This document shows, piece after piece, positions 24,301 through 35,400 of a DNA stretch of 42,604 nucleotides (positions within the stretch are counted from its first letter, which is position 1; every line of letters starts with the position of its first letter). The stretch comes from Acanthaster planci. Lineage: Eukaryota > Echinodermata > Asteroidea > Valvatida > Acanthasteridae. The stretch is taken from assembly GCF_001949145.1 (NCBI RefSeq), contig NW_019091644.1, positions 203,219 to 245,822 of the forward strand. Direction: 5' to 3'. The notes under the pieces were generated by a model that worked only from the letters and a program-made list of their open reading frames with translations, did no database searches and was not told the origin of the DNA. The position numbers and the translations under genes are program-made.

Positions 24301-27300
24301 CGAGCGCCGGTGCACGATTTTCGGGGTTGTACTGTTGTGTTGGTCAGATTCTTTTTAAAAAAAAGGGGGGGGGAAGAAAAAAGAACAATCACCTTTCCCC
24401 ATTCTCAACCACTGGGGACATTGGCACATAGAGGAGGAACGGGGCCACCCCTCCCCATGATGGTTCTTGTTTCAATCCTGAAATTAACAAAATAACATTG
24501 CACTAGTTACGGTTCGTATGTTTTTAGTGCTACTCTGAAGGAAGTATGTACCCCCAGTTAATACAGCTGCGATTCACAATGGCGCGCCTCAGGAAGAAGC
24601 CTGTGTTACAAAACTCTCTCAAAACTGTTATCAGTCAGTACATTCTGGGTCCACCACTTGAACAGACACACCTGTGTACAGAGCCATGTCTTCCCTTTAT
24701 TACTATACTGCAGCAGCGCCCTCAGTAGCCAGGGAAAACATGGATAATTTTAATTGTTTAAAAAGTGTGCATTTTTCAGGGCATTTAGCCAAATGGGAGT
24801 GTGATAAAAGAGTTGCCACGTATTGAAGAAACGTACTAAGATGCAGAAAAATTAGTTCAAAGAAAAATTCAGTGCAGCAACACTTTAATTGTGAACAGTC
24901 CACTGGAGGTCGTTTGCAATCGTAGGAGCCATTTATGGCTCAGTCAAGAAAAAGAACGTGCAATTTAACAAATGCAGTATCGTTCAAATCTGAACTCACT
25001 TAATGCTCGCAAGAACGGATATTGCCCTGCTCCATAAAAATAGGGAAACAAATTTGCTCCACTTGCCTCGTAACCACGCCGTAAACAGCGTCATTTGGTA
25101 ACACACAAATATACAGTGGTCCCGATTGCGCCATCAATCATGCGTTGATCACATAATGGACCATTTTAATGTCTTCGGAGTGATCTCGGAATTAAGGAGA
25201 TTTGAACGCAGAGAAACGCCCTTTTCATATTTGGTCTAAAGGCCCTGCAGATCGTGAAAGGCCCTGTTCAAAGTAGACTCACTACGTTATCTGCGTCTGA
25301 GAAATCGCTTAATTTTGTCGATGAGCCATCCAAAGAATTTTGCCAAACTGCTTCGTCCTGACAAAATAACTGCCGTTCTTGTAACTCAACCTTTGGCCTC
25401 ATTTTGCCTACATTTTGTTTGGGCGGCCAGAATTTGCATAAAAATCACCTTTTCGTTGGATCCTGATTTTACCTCGAATTCGTTCAAAATGGACATTTTG
25501 TCCAATGGATTTTATAACAAGGGTTGTGTCTTCATTTAGTGTCTAGCAGTAGGTATTATTTTTTGGTGTTTGATGGCTGTGTGGGATTTTAACACCTTGT
25601 GAATTTTTAGGCCCCCGTCGATCTGTGATGACCACGGATGAAGGTGATCGTAATGGTTGTCTTTCGTATTGACGACCAGACATAGTTTTAGCAGCCACGG
25701 TAAGACAAACACGAGACGTGAAAAGAGCAGACTGTATGGATGACGCTGGTGTGAAAAGGGAAAGCAAAACCGAAATCAAACATGTTGGGGGGAGCCAAGA
25801 GATCATTTTAAAATGATCTGTAACTAACGCATAAACCCTTATGCTTGATTTCTTTTCTTTGAAGAAAGGTTTGTGTAACCTGTTGCAGTTTGTTTTTATT
25901 ATCCATAAATTAAGTACCCCTCAAGCATTTTAACAATTAATTCTTTGTTTTGCTCTCTTTAGGGCCTTTTTTATCAAAACATTTCATTTGGTAGTATTTC
26001 TTTAACTGAAAATATGAACGTGTGCAGAAAACAAAGCAGGGTTAGTTATACACTGCCACAGTTCAGTCCCGGAGCACTTCATGTTTTGAATTGTCTGGGA
26101 ACAAAACGAATGGACAAAAATGACAGGTTCCATTCTGTCTCCCGCAGAGACAGAGCTATAAATTTAATCAAACCGCTTGCAACCAGAGTATATAGCACTA
26201 TCCAATTTCCCTTTGGGTGCAACGTTAAAGCGCCGTATGGGCTATCTAAAAACCCTGACACTGGACTGCGCTATATACGAGGGAAGATATCGCGACCAAC
26301 GGGATAGCTGGAAATTACCCAACCCACATGATGTGGGAGACATCAGGTATGAATCACTTGCGGCACAAGTCTGAAGTCGGGCAGAATGAAATGATTGTTC
26401 CTAGCAGTTACCACGACAACGCGAGACTGCGAGCACATTACGGTATCTCGTGCCTGCATCAAATGGCAATGGACGCTGAATGTGGTGTTCCTGGCCGACA
26501 GGTATAATCAGTCATTATTAAAATGATTCAGGGAAATGATACGGTGTCTTCAGCATAAGACATTTTACCAGCGGTAACGGTGAAGCCTTTATTCCTTAGA
26601 AACGGGCCCTTAATGACCTGTCCCACAGACAGATACGCGCAAACGGGAAACCCCTCTTCACAGTTTGCACTACGAAAGAGTTCCCAGCATGGCGAAGTTC
26701 GACGTTCGCTTTATTTTCCCCGTACAATTGCCAAACCTCTTTGTTGACAAACTTCAAATCCACTTGATACTGCTTGCTTGACGATGCAAGCTTTTCAACC
26801 TTTGTCAACAATTTTAATGTCAGGAATTTCGTCCGAAATTCAAAAACGGCGGCGTCCGGAAATTGGGCAAGTATTTAGCTGAGTGCCCCCCTATAACGTG
26901 GCGCACTTGAACCTTTCTCAGAAAATCCCACATTGACATTGAAGAAATTATTTACAGTTGATTAATTCCAGTAAACCATTGTTACTTTTACTCACAAACC
27001 CAACTGCCTATCTGATAGAAAGTGTTTTTCGTATTTTGGTCGCGCTTTAGAAGAGTTCATTTTGCACTCACAAAAACTCGGAAAATCGGGGCCAAAATAA
27101 AATTCCATCCGAACTTTGCATATCGCAAAATCGAGTTTTATAAAACCAGAATGGTGGGAGTTTATTAATCTTTTATGAAATTTTATGTAAAAATGGTGGT
27201 CCAATAAACACTTGAGGCAAAAACTTATAGGTTTGTCACGTTAGGGGGCTGCGCCACGTTATAGGGGACATCAGTAAACGCTGTAATCCCAATTTAAAAA

Positions 27301-27843
27301 AAACTTTTCCGAGCAAAGGTGAATCATGGACCGTACTTTTTTTAGCGCGAATCCCAATTGGACGGCTACATTTCCTCCATATGCCTATGTATCGTGACAC
27401 GGTGTAGGCCACCTTTAACCACATCGTCAATACGTGTAATTAAATCATAGGCCTCCTTAAACAATTTCGAGTGTCATGTCGTGGGCTACCTTGAGTTGTT
27501 GCAGGAACACAATTTCCTGTCGGCTTCGCCAAGATGGGATTGCGTTGGTCTCGCGGTCTATTACATCTCGCAGTCGGGACCTGGGCCTGTCAGATTCTGA
27601 GGTCTCCCTTCCAATTTCTCTTTGCAAATATCCGGCGGCGTATCTTCCGCGACCCAGAGTGACGGGCGGCTCGCCCGTCCCGAGGGGTGGCACTGCCGCG
27701 GCTGGACGATCGCACGTGCGGTCTCCGGGCGGGAAGAGGAGCACATGGATGGTGTCTAGGAGTACTATAGTACTGAAAAACGCCCAGTTTCCAGTGACGA
27801 GAATTACTGCTAACAGAAGTCGTCTCATCTTTCGAGACGTCAT
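18183..27843 (-). CDS. O-fucosyltransferase-like type II membrane protein
   Basis: The coding exons, in transcript order, are 27843-27490, 24350-23549, 22366-22231 and 18345-18183, about 485 codons. Residues 1-8 are a basic tail and 9-29 a membrane anchor, followed by a luminal stem with NLT and NTT sequons at the start of exon 2. KFLLPVMLGNQGPNNQ (about 155-170) resembles the GDP-fucose site G-N-Q loop of the O-FucT fold. VHWRFNSEW (about 374-382) corresponds to the HLRxGSDW motif of POFUT1, whose Arg is catalytic. The expected role is transfer of fucose, or a related sugar, to proteins in the ER or Golgi; the substrate is unknown. All three exon joins keep phase, except that one base is missing in a T run at 24136-24140, shifting the frame after RNYTLV. 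The 3' end is unsettled: exon 4 has a good donor at 18183|18182, but no further exon was identified. The alternative is read-through to a TGA at 18157. Confidence 0.78.
18727..19124. mobile_element. MITE with about 45-bp terminal inverted repeats
   Basis: The left end (18727-18782) and right end (19067-19124) are inverted copies sharing CATGAAATATGCAGAT, GCGCATGCGC-type words and CTGGTTGG. The span is about 400 bp with no coding capacity. It sits in intron 3 of the O-FucT-like gene. The superfamily was not determined, and target-site duplications are unclear. Confidence 0.72.
22231..22366 (-). CDS. O-FucT-like gene, exon 3
   Basis: It starts with the last base of the split Trp (GATAG|G) and encodes CPSHGKPICVTLTTMTVARM, then AERLARLMDLYHLGALYFAS and PPGQQ, ending CAG|GTGAGT in phase 0. 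The phase match with exon 2 is exact. The 'LGALYFASPP' type strand is what one expects downstream of the HWR motif in these enzymes. Confidence 0.75.
22560..23040. repeat. AT-rich degenerate tandem repeat
   Basis: A unit like AAAATCAAACTTTTGAAAAG is present twice in exact tandem (22589-22632). It then recurs in decayed form (CAAACTTGAAAA, CAAATGTTTCGGAAA, CAAACTTTAAAA, GGAACTTTGGAAA) at roughly 30-45 nt spacing. The long open frames here on both strands are by-products of the composition. It lies in intron 2 of the O-FucT-like gene. Confidence 0.55.
23549..24350 (-). CDS. O-FucT-like gene, exon 2 (main catalytic part)
   Basis: The acceptor follows a very strong pyrimidine tract (24357-24385, read on the minus strand) ending AAAAAG|AAT, in phase 0 with exon 1. 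The exon carries the GNQGPNNQ loop (24218-24195), the VPTVTMDRFREKCHG region and VHWRFNSEW, and ends TTCTG|GTAAGC with two bases of a Trp codon. Its 802 nt are one short of the length needed for phase; the missing base is placed at 24136-24140. Confidence 0.78.
25800..25819. repeat. Perfect 20-bp palindrome
   Basis: AGATCATTTT is followed directly by its exact reverse complement. It lies in intron 1 of the O-FucT-like gene. No function can be assigned. Confidence 0.6.
26888..27267. mobile_element. MITE with perfect 18-bp terminal inverted repeats
   Basis: CCCCTATAACGTGGCGCA at 26888-26905 has its exact reverse complement at 27250-27267. The enclosed 344 bp has no meaningful open frame. This is a compact non-autonomous element in intron 1 of the O-FucT-like gene. 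Whether the ends extend into the adjoining C and G runs is unclear. Confidence 0.68.
27490..27843 (-). CDS. O-FucT-like gene, exon 1 (cytoplasmic tail, anchor, stem)
   Basis: This encodes 118 residues from MTSRKMRR, followed by a hydrophobic segment that continues through GNWAFFSTIVLLD, then an Arg/Pro/Gly-rich stem and VFLQQLK. It ends at AAG|GTAGCC in phase 0. The frame is also open upstream to another ATG at 27924, but starting at 27843 puts a short basic tail directly before the membrane segment, as in type II Golgi proteins. ATG 27828 is a further possibility. Confidence 0.65.
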
Positions 27844-28499
27844 AGTGCGATCAGCGGTTGGATCACTTAGAACTACTTTTGACAACTTAGGCGCGCGTAA
27901 TTTCACAAAAATGGCCTGCACCACTACCGCCTGTGTCTAAATTAATTACAGGCTTAATTAAGCCTTTTTTTGTTCGTCTCAATTTTTTAAACAAATCAGT
28001 GTCCGCAACAGCTGCGCCCAGACGCATAGACATGTTTCCTGAATAATCTGGCCTCATAAAAATAATGGCGTGGGTCTGTATACCGTACTATCACTATATA
28101 GTGTGTGCAAACAATGAGGTCCAAACTCTGACGATTTCCTATGTTCCAGGTTTTCTGAAAAGTCGCATGGATGCTGCAGACAGAAAAAGTGTATAGTATG
28201 CCTATAAATAAAAGGAAAAACACTTTCTTTCCCAACAAAAGTGGCGAAAATTTGTGCCGGGAACTGGGGAAATGACTTGGCCCGGCCGTGGACGAAAATT
28301 TGAAAAGCTGACACCATGTGAACGTAGGGGGCGACGTTCAGGATACATACAGTTGCCATACATTACACTCCTCCTGCAGAACCGTACATCAGAAAGGTGC
28401 ACGGAATAGGAGGCCATACAGAAGACTTGCGTCATGCATATGCTCAGACTAGAAGATGTACATGTACATGGTTTGGCTCCTTGCTATTTGCAAGAACAT

Positions 28500-28822
28500 A
28501 TACACATTCACAATGTTGGTCGTCAGTTGAGATCGAATTCACAGGGAAATTTAACTTATATCAGCCAATAGAGGGCAATAAGTCTTACAGTGACAGGGCA
28601 TTAAAGGCTTGCGCACCCAGACTTAGGAATGCCCTGCCTCTGTCAATACGTGCTTCAGCATCACATAATATTTATTTGAGATAAGTTATAAGTGAAAATG
28701 GTTTTATGTTGATTTCAAATGAAGGCCCGGCTATTGGTTGTTATAGTTTGTAGTGTATATTGTACAGCGCTCTGAGATAATTTTTATGGAGGGCGCTTTA
28801 TAACAAATTATTATTATTATTA
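28500..28822 (+). mobile_element. LINE 3' end (reverse transcriptase C-terminus plus tail)
   Basis: The frame ending at TAA 28682 reads YSDRALKACAPRLRNALPLS then IRASASHNIYLR, a decayed version of the R-AFS-APRLWNSLP-LR signature at the C-terminus of many non-LTR retrotransposon proteins. The following 3' UTR has GCGCTCTGAGATAATTTTTA, GGGCGCTTTATAA and an (ATT)n tail at 28806-28822, a common LINE tail style. It is strongly 5'-truncated. It lies between the two divergent genes. Confidence 0.72.
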
Positions 28823-29329
28823 TCATTACTGGCTGCTTTTGTATTTTCTTCACATGTCTTGCGGACATTGGACTTTGTTCTCCTTCTTTAATTAATTAAC
28901 GTCTCAAAAAATTTGACCCTCGTGTTGTTTTTCAAAGTAAAATGGTTGTGATGATGAAACTCACACGTTGCATGACGTCAACAGATTGGACTGATAATAG
29001 GGATTAGGCCTAAGCAGCTTTTTCCACTTTTGACCTGATGTCGTCAGTCACCAAATATAATCATACGCCAGTGCATGCAGTGCAAGGAAATGATGTTTAG
29101 CTGGTTTCTGCAAAGCTCCGCTGACAGTTTGCACAGGGCGTGAATTAATGTGACTGGTAAACATTCGTCTAGGATTGCATCATCCCCAGATCTTAATCTT
29201 CTTGCTTCCTTGCACGGAGATACGATGGTTCAAGTTGACGTCCTCAACTGCTTTGGAACGCATCTTTTTCAATGCGAACAATAGAAAATTAAAGACAGCT
29301 GATGCAATGTTTATTCCTAAGTTCATTTG

Positions 29330-29442
29330 ATGAACAGGGTAACGAACCTATAAGGTATTTAAAGACCTGTCAAATTCACACCTCTGGAATTTTTGGCCTC
29401 TTTGTGTGTTCAAGTGAGGGCGCCTTTTCAACTTAATCCAGC
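29330..29442 (+). promoter_or_regulatory. Probable TARS1 5' leader and proximal promoter
   Basis: The 110 bases before the start codon contain an AT-rich GGTATTTAAAG (29353-29363) that could act as a weak TATA-like element, then pyrimidine-rich sequence, and the start context CCAGCATGG, which is favourable for initiation. No transcription start was mapped; the placement is inferred from gene position alone. Confidence 0.25.
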
Positions 29443-29499
29443 ATGGCGGACGTCGTGGCGAAAGGGGTGACCAACCTGTCCGTGGAAGACAAGAAAAAG
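29443..29499 (+). CDS. TARS1: TARS1 exon 1
   Basis: [19 protein letters not shown]. The frame meets a stop two codons later, so it must be spliced. The best join leaves AAG|GCATGC, a non-canonical GC donor. GT donors at 29467 (after AKGG) or 29482 (after NLS) would also keep phase 0 but match the consensus poorly. It is also possible that translation starts at the Met of exon 2. Confidence 0.7.
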
Positions 29500-32400
29500 G
29501 CATGCTAAACCTTCCCGTTGTTTTCAATTCGAAATAGCGCAGATAGTGTCCCGCATGTTAGCCAGAGCTTTTGGAAGGATTTCAGGACGTCAGCTTGTTG
29601 GTAGATGCAAACGAGTCTTGTCTTCGGTAAACTGCACTTCGTCCATTGTCGCCTGGTCATGTTCAGATCCTTAGTATAGGCCTAGCTCCACCATGTTAAG
29701 ATATTCATTTCATTTTGACCTAAGACGTTGATGGTATCAGTGAATGGCCATGTCTCTCAGGTTTTATTGTTTTAAACTGGATAATAAACATTAATCTTTG
29801 CACCTGTGTTCAATTTCAATTTAAATCAGTAAATCATGGCATGACTGGGCGTGCCAGGTAGTCATGGTCAGATGGTACATGTAATGTCCGTGGCCGTGAG
29901 AAAAGTGGTTTTATTAATTTTCATCAGTTGATGTTGTATTTAAACCAATTTTTATTGCCACCACATAAAGTGATAACACATGTACTCAAAGTCTCACGGG
30001 GGAGCCTTGTTTCTCATGTTTCTTGAAGTTTTTAACGTGCCTTCAGTACATTAGCAAATGGCCTAGATGGCATGCATGTACGAGTACATGTTGTACATTA
30101 GTTGGATTAGTTTGAAGTTTTGGGAAAGGAACCTTTTGCCAATATCATGGAGCCAATGTGTAGTCAAATCGCTAGTAATCAACCATTACGACAGTTCATT
30201 GTTTTTACATGCGCGCACAATGTAGACATATGTAGGTATGTGGAGCTTGTCTTGTGATGATGCAAACTAATGGCAATTTATATGGGAGCAGGGTAGTGTG
30301 CAGATGCCCATGGGTACACAGAAACACTTGTTGTAAATACCAAGTGTGGACAGACATGGACCTTTGTTCTCCTGTGGTTAAGGTAAATGCTCCTTTTTCT
30401 CCCACTGGGAAGACTTCTTCGAGCTGGATCTTTGATGATGATTTCCTGGACTCTTCAGTTTGCCACAGCTAACCTTGACCCCCAAATGCCTCGTAAACTG
30501 TTTTTCAGAGAGGTGTGCAAGTCCACACAACGCCATCGTACCCTGCATTATGTGGACTTCTTCTGTACAGAGGTCCACACTATGTACGACACGCCTGTAC
30601 ATACTCTACATATACAGTGCATCGTACATACTACATACCAGTATGTACAATATGAACCCTGCCCTGCCCACCTGCTTGAACCCCGTTAAATTGAGTTGTA
30701 CGTGTACAGTGCACGTACACAAGCGCTAACAGAGCGGCATTGCTGGTTGTGAGACAATTTTCCCTCCATTGACAAGCTCCATTGTTGGATCAAGGAGTGG
30801 CTGGTAGGCTGGAACTCCAACTCGTTAGGCCATGGGATGCATGTGCCTGTCTTGCAATGGAACATATTCGCGGGGACCCAATTTCAGTCGGATTCCCCGA
30901 CGCACATGTAGCGTGTTCATTTGAAAATGTTCAATTCAAAGAACCAGACTCTATATTGAGGATTCATTCCAACCCCCAAACTCACCTCATCCCATTAAGG
31001 GTTTCAAATGTGTGCAATATGTTCAGGACGTCAGGAATATGGCTGAAATCGGGTACCCCGCAAGTACGGTCCATTGAGCAGACTTCTCATTTTGACATAC
31101 ATACGTGTACGTACAACTGCTGCCCGCTGTCGTCGTGGCAGTCGGGGTTCAAAGTTCACGACTCCATGGTACAAATGTCCAAATGCACCCTATGCATGGT
31201 TCACTTTGTGTTTCCTCCATTTTCCCGCAGGAAGCTAAGATGTCCAGTAAAGGTGACAAAAAGGGAAAAGAGCCTGCACCTGGAGCCTTCCCTGTGGAGG
31301 TAAGAAGCTAGAGCTACGGGGTACGTCGGTCTTGACCTGATGTAGCACACGTGTCAGCACGTGTTGTCCAAAGAGTTTTTTGGACTCTTTGATTTCGAGA
31401 GTTACAAGACTTCAGACACTGAAAACACGCCACATGAGAAGATGGACCGAGCGGTACATTCGGCAAGCGGCCCAACACCCGCTAGCGCAGTATTCGACCC
31501 ACTGGGTGAAATGAATAGTCTGGTTCCTGGTCCACAATTCTACAAATTCTCCTTGTACATGTATGTCGACATGCACCATGGTGAATTGTTGCAAAATGGT
31601 AGGGCAGTGCTGAATATCTGAAGAACCGAAAATTCAATCGATTATCAAATATTTGAATATTATTTTTGGAATTTGAATATTCACAGGCAAAATTTGTGAA
31701 AAGGAAGAGAACGTTTTCTTTTGTTATAAATGAGAAAAATTGCACTATGGAGGTTTTTTTCAAGCAGATTCAAGTGAAATGCGACAAATCTTACGATTCA
31801 GAAAGTAAATTACCGGTATTCATTAAAAAATTGAAGAGGAATAGAATTTTTCAACAGGACAAGTATTGTTTGTCTCTTCAATCTTGCCAAATCATGGCTG
31901 GAGATACACCTAGACGTGAGAAGCTATCATACTAAGTCCAATTGTATACGTTATTGCAACTGAGTTTGTATATGGTTTGCTCATCAATAATCTGCCGGTT
32001 GGCACAACCAAGTATTCAGATATTCGACTGAATTGAAGGTCGAATATTCGAATAGTGAATTATTCAAATTGATTCAGCCCTAAATACATGTACTTGTAGT
32101 ATGTACATGTACCCGTACTAGTTGGGGAAAGTACAGGTGCTCGTAAGTTCAAATACAGCAGGTGTTGTGTACACTGTACATACATGAACATATGTGCAGT
32201 ACATATACATGCATGCATGCATCTGCTGTGTTGATTTGAAAACAAACCGCCTCTTCTAGCATGTACGTGGGCGCACCGTGCTCCCCTCCTGCAGAATCCA
32301 GTATTCCCAGACCGGTAGCCGGAAGGCAACCCTTGATCGTATTTTTGTTCTTATTTTGTCGGCTTTCCAGTTGGACCCGTGGCCGGCGTACATCCAGGAG

Positions 32401-35400
32401 AGAATAGACCTGTTTGACAAGCTCAAGGCAGAAGCCGACACAGCCTTAGCTGGTGAGCGGTCTCTTCCATTCTTAATCCCCCATTCCCCCTTAAGCCTTC
32501 CCCGGTACCCACTGTGCATCCATGCAATCCATACACTGCAGAACATTGCGATCTCCCAAGTCATTTCAACAGGTCGGCTCACAAGTCAGTGTTCCCAAGT
32601 CGAGTCACAAGTCATCCGCTTCAAGCCCACGCATGTGTGCGTAGCTACATGTATACCTGTATTTGGCATCCTAGTAAGCCTTTTGCGAGTTCAATTTGCT
32701 GAAAATCTGGTACACCGGTGTAATTTTATTGCACATACATGTAAACATAACAATTTGAATTCCCCAGACTAAAGACACTGTTGCCACTTGTATACCTTAT
32801 GATTTGGGGCAAGCTTTTGCATAGCGACCACCATCTCAGGAATGGACTGGTTCCTTTGTGCCCTTCCTATCCACTGAAAACAGTGTATTGGTACAAGGCG
32901 TCTCTTATATAACCAAACAAAAGCTTGCCCTGAATCACAAGGTATAGCCACAGTGTCTTCAGTGTGGAGAATTCAAATTATTATGTTCGCGTGAATTGAA
33001 AGAACTCAGTGTACCAGATTTTATTCAAATGTAACCCACACAAGGCTCATTGCCGGTTCTTGCACACTATTTTGGACACCCTTTATGGGTAATAATTATG
33101 ACCTGTGAGGTTTCCCAAAATAAGTCTCACCTGTCTGCCTATGTGTGCATACATTTCACTGGATAAGAAGGGCACAAAGGAACCAGTCCATTCCAGAGAT
33201 AGTGGTCGCTATGCAAAAACCTGCCCCATATCACAAGGTACACTGGTTGTCAGGAGGAAATTAGGCCGCTATTTTGACATAGTACCAGTGGAATTTAAGA
33301 TACTCTGTATTGTTTTTAAACTCAGCCGCCATTGTGACTCAGCGCCACATTACCTTATTGAACTGTTGTCAGTGCATGACCTTAACACTGGTAACATCCG
33401 TACGAGAGGTTGTGATGCCGTTAAGCTCAATCAACCTAAAATACGCCCAATGCCAAATAAAGAAAAAGGCGATCGTGCATTTTCCGTCTATGCCCCCATG
33501 CTATGGAATCGGCTTCCTGCCTATCTTAGGAACATCAGTGAAGTGTCGATTTTTAAAGTACAGTTGAAAACGTTTTTTTTTTAAAGTTTTTTAATTAGTC
33601 CCATTTTTTAAAAGTGTTTTATAATTAATGTATTTTTCTTGTAAAGCGTTTTGAGATATTTTATGGAAAATGCTCCATTAACCCTCCTATGCTGAAGTCA
33701 CTCTTTGGGTCATTTGGTGAACAACTCAAGGAAGCACAGCTGTGTCGTGTTGTGCACTGCACCAACTGTCCCTCACAGGAATATCAGATTGCACTTTTGT
33801 GCTGCCCAACAACTGTGATTCACTGTTTCATGTGCATCATTGTGCAGTAAACCAAATGCAATGAAAAGGACTGCACAAAAGACCTTGGGTCATTTTGTGC
33901 TCGCAACCAACTGTGTACACACTGAACCTGTGCATATTTATGTTCCATACAGAAAACACATGCAAGAGAGTGACTGTGGGCACTCGTGCATATTTGTGAT
34001 GTAAAACCAAAGGAGGGTTAAGGATACATTATTATTATTATTACATTGTGTATATATTTCCAACAATAAAACACCAGTGTATTGGAAACAGAGGAGCTTG
34101 GCTCTAGGTATAAATAGTCATTAAGCCATTTCTGACTACATTAATCCTAACCCCCTAAGGTGTATGTAAAAAAAAATATTGAAATCGGAGGATTTTGGGA
34201 TTTTCAGGGTTAACATCAACAAAAGTTGGGCTACCAAGTCTCAACACTGCATACCCAGCAAGAAATGAGACCGAGGGGTACCCCCCAAACATGTCCATTC
34301 CCTATACACATTCCAGACTATTGTTACTTAACACATCCCCCCAAGATGTCTGAAAGGAATCCCCCAGATTCCTGCGAGACAATGACCAACACAAAGCAGG
34401 GGGGGTTCTCTCCGTCTCATACCTTGCTGCACATGTAACACCGGTACATAGTTCACACAGAACTGTCGCATCAGATATTGTACAATGTTAGCCGGCCCCT
34501 GATGGTGTTTCAAAATGGCACGGTGCTCTGTGGCATACAACATTTCCTCAGATGAACCCATTTCCTTTTTTTTTGCTTTACGCTCCTGCCATTGAACATT
34601 GCAAAACACTGAACAAGGTCTTGTCAAGAGTGGAATTTCTTCGTCGTTTTGTCCAAGTCAAAGTCACGTACCTGCAAGTTGTAAATACACGTACATGACC
34701 CCTAATGTGAGAGAGTATCGATTCTGCTCCTTCCCAGCCCTTTGGGGGCCAGAACAGAAATGTCGAGATCCCCATTTTTCATTGTATGTTTCACATGTTT
34801 ATTACAGCCAAAGAGCGAACCCCCATCAAGGTTACCCTCCCCGATGGTAAGGAGGTTGAGGGCAGAGCGTGGGAGACCACACCTTACACGATAGCCGCTG
34901 GCATCAGGTAGGCCTGCGAGTGCTTTCCAATTTTACTGTAAACAGCGTCACAGTAAATAGAATGTCAAGTTGGCGTACACCGAGGTCGAGTTCGGGCGGC
35001 CTGTTCTTGACACAGGTTTCTTGTTCTCGCACTCGAATGGGGGGAACGTGGCCCAAGAACGGTGTTCTCGGAGCAAGTTTACACACCACCTCTTCGTCAG
35101 GGTTTTACAGGAACACCAAGAAAAACTCGTGAGATTTCGATTATTGAACAGCCGCAAAAAAAATAGCGAGATGGCTCACAAAGCCCGAGACAACGGGGAG
35201 TTCTGCAAAGTTACTATGATAAGTTTGTAGAAAGTCAGAAACGAATGTTTCTTTTCGAATGGAAAAAAAGAATTCAGCCCAGTTATCCAACGCTGACTCT
35301 CAAAGAACGTACATGGACGCCGCCGTTATACTGTCTGTTGCTTGCCACATACATGTACGAACTATACCAGCGATAACCGGTTGTACGTTCTTGGCGTTCG

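Noticed and set aside
27844-27924. Upstream ATG of the O-FucT-like gene
   Set aside because: It would place 27 extra residues before the basic tail and anchor; the start at 27843 better suits a type II membrane protein, though it cannot be excluded.
30782-31303. 173-codon plus-strand frame ending over TARS1 exon 2
   Set aside because: It lies mostly in intron 1, has no recognisable domain, and reads exon 2 in a different frame from the synthetase.
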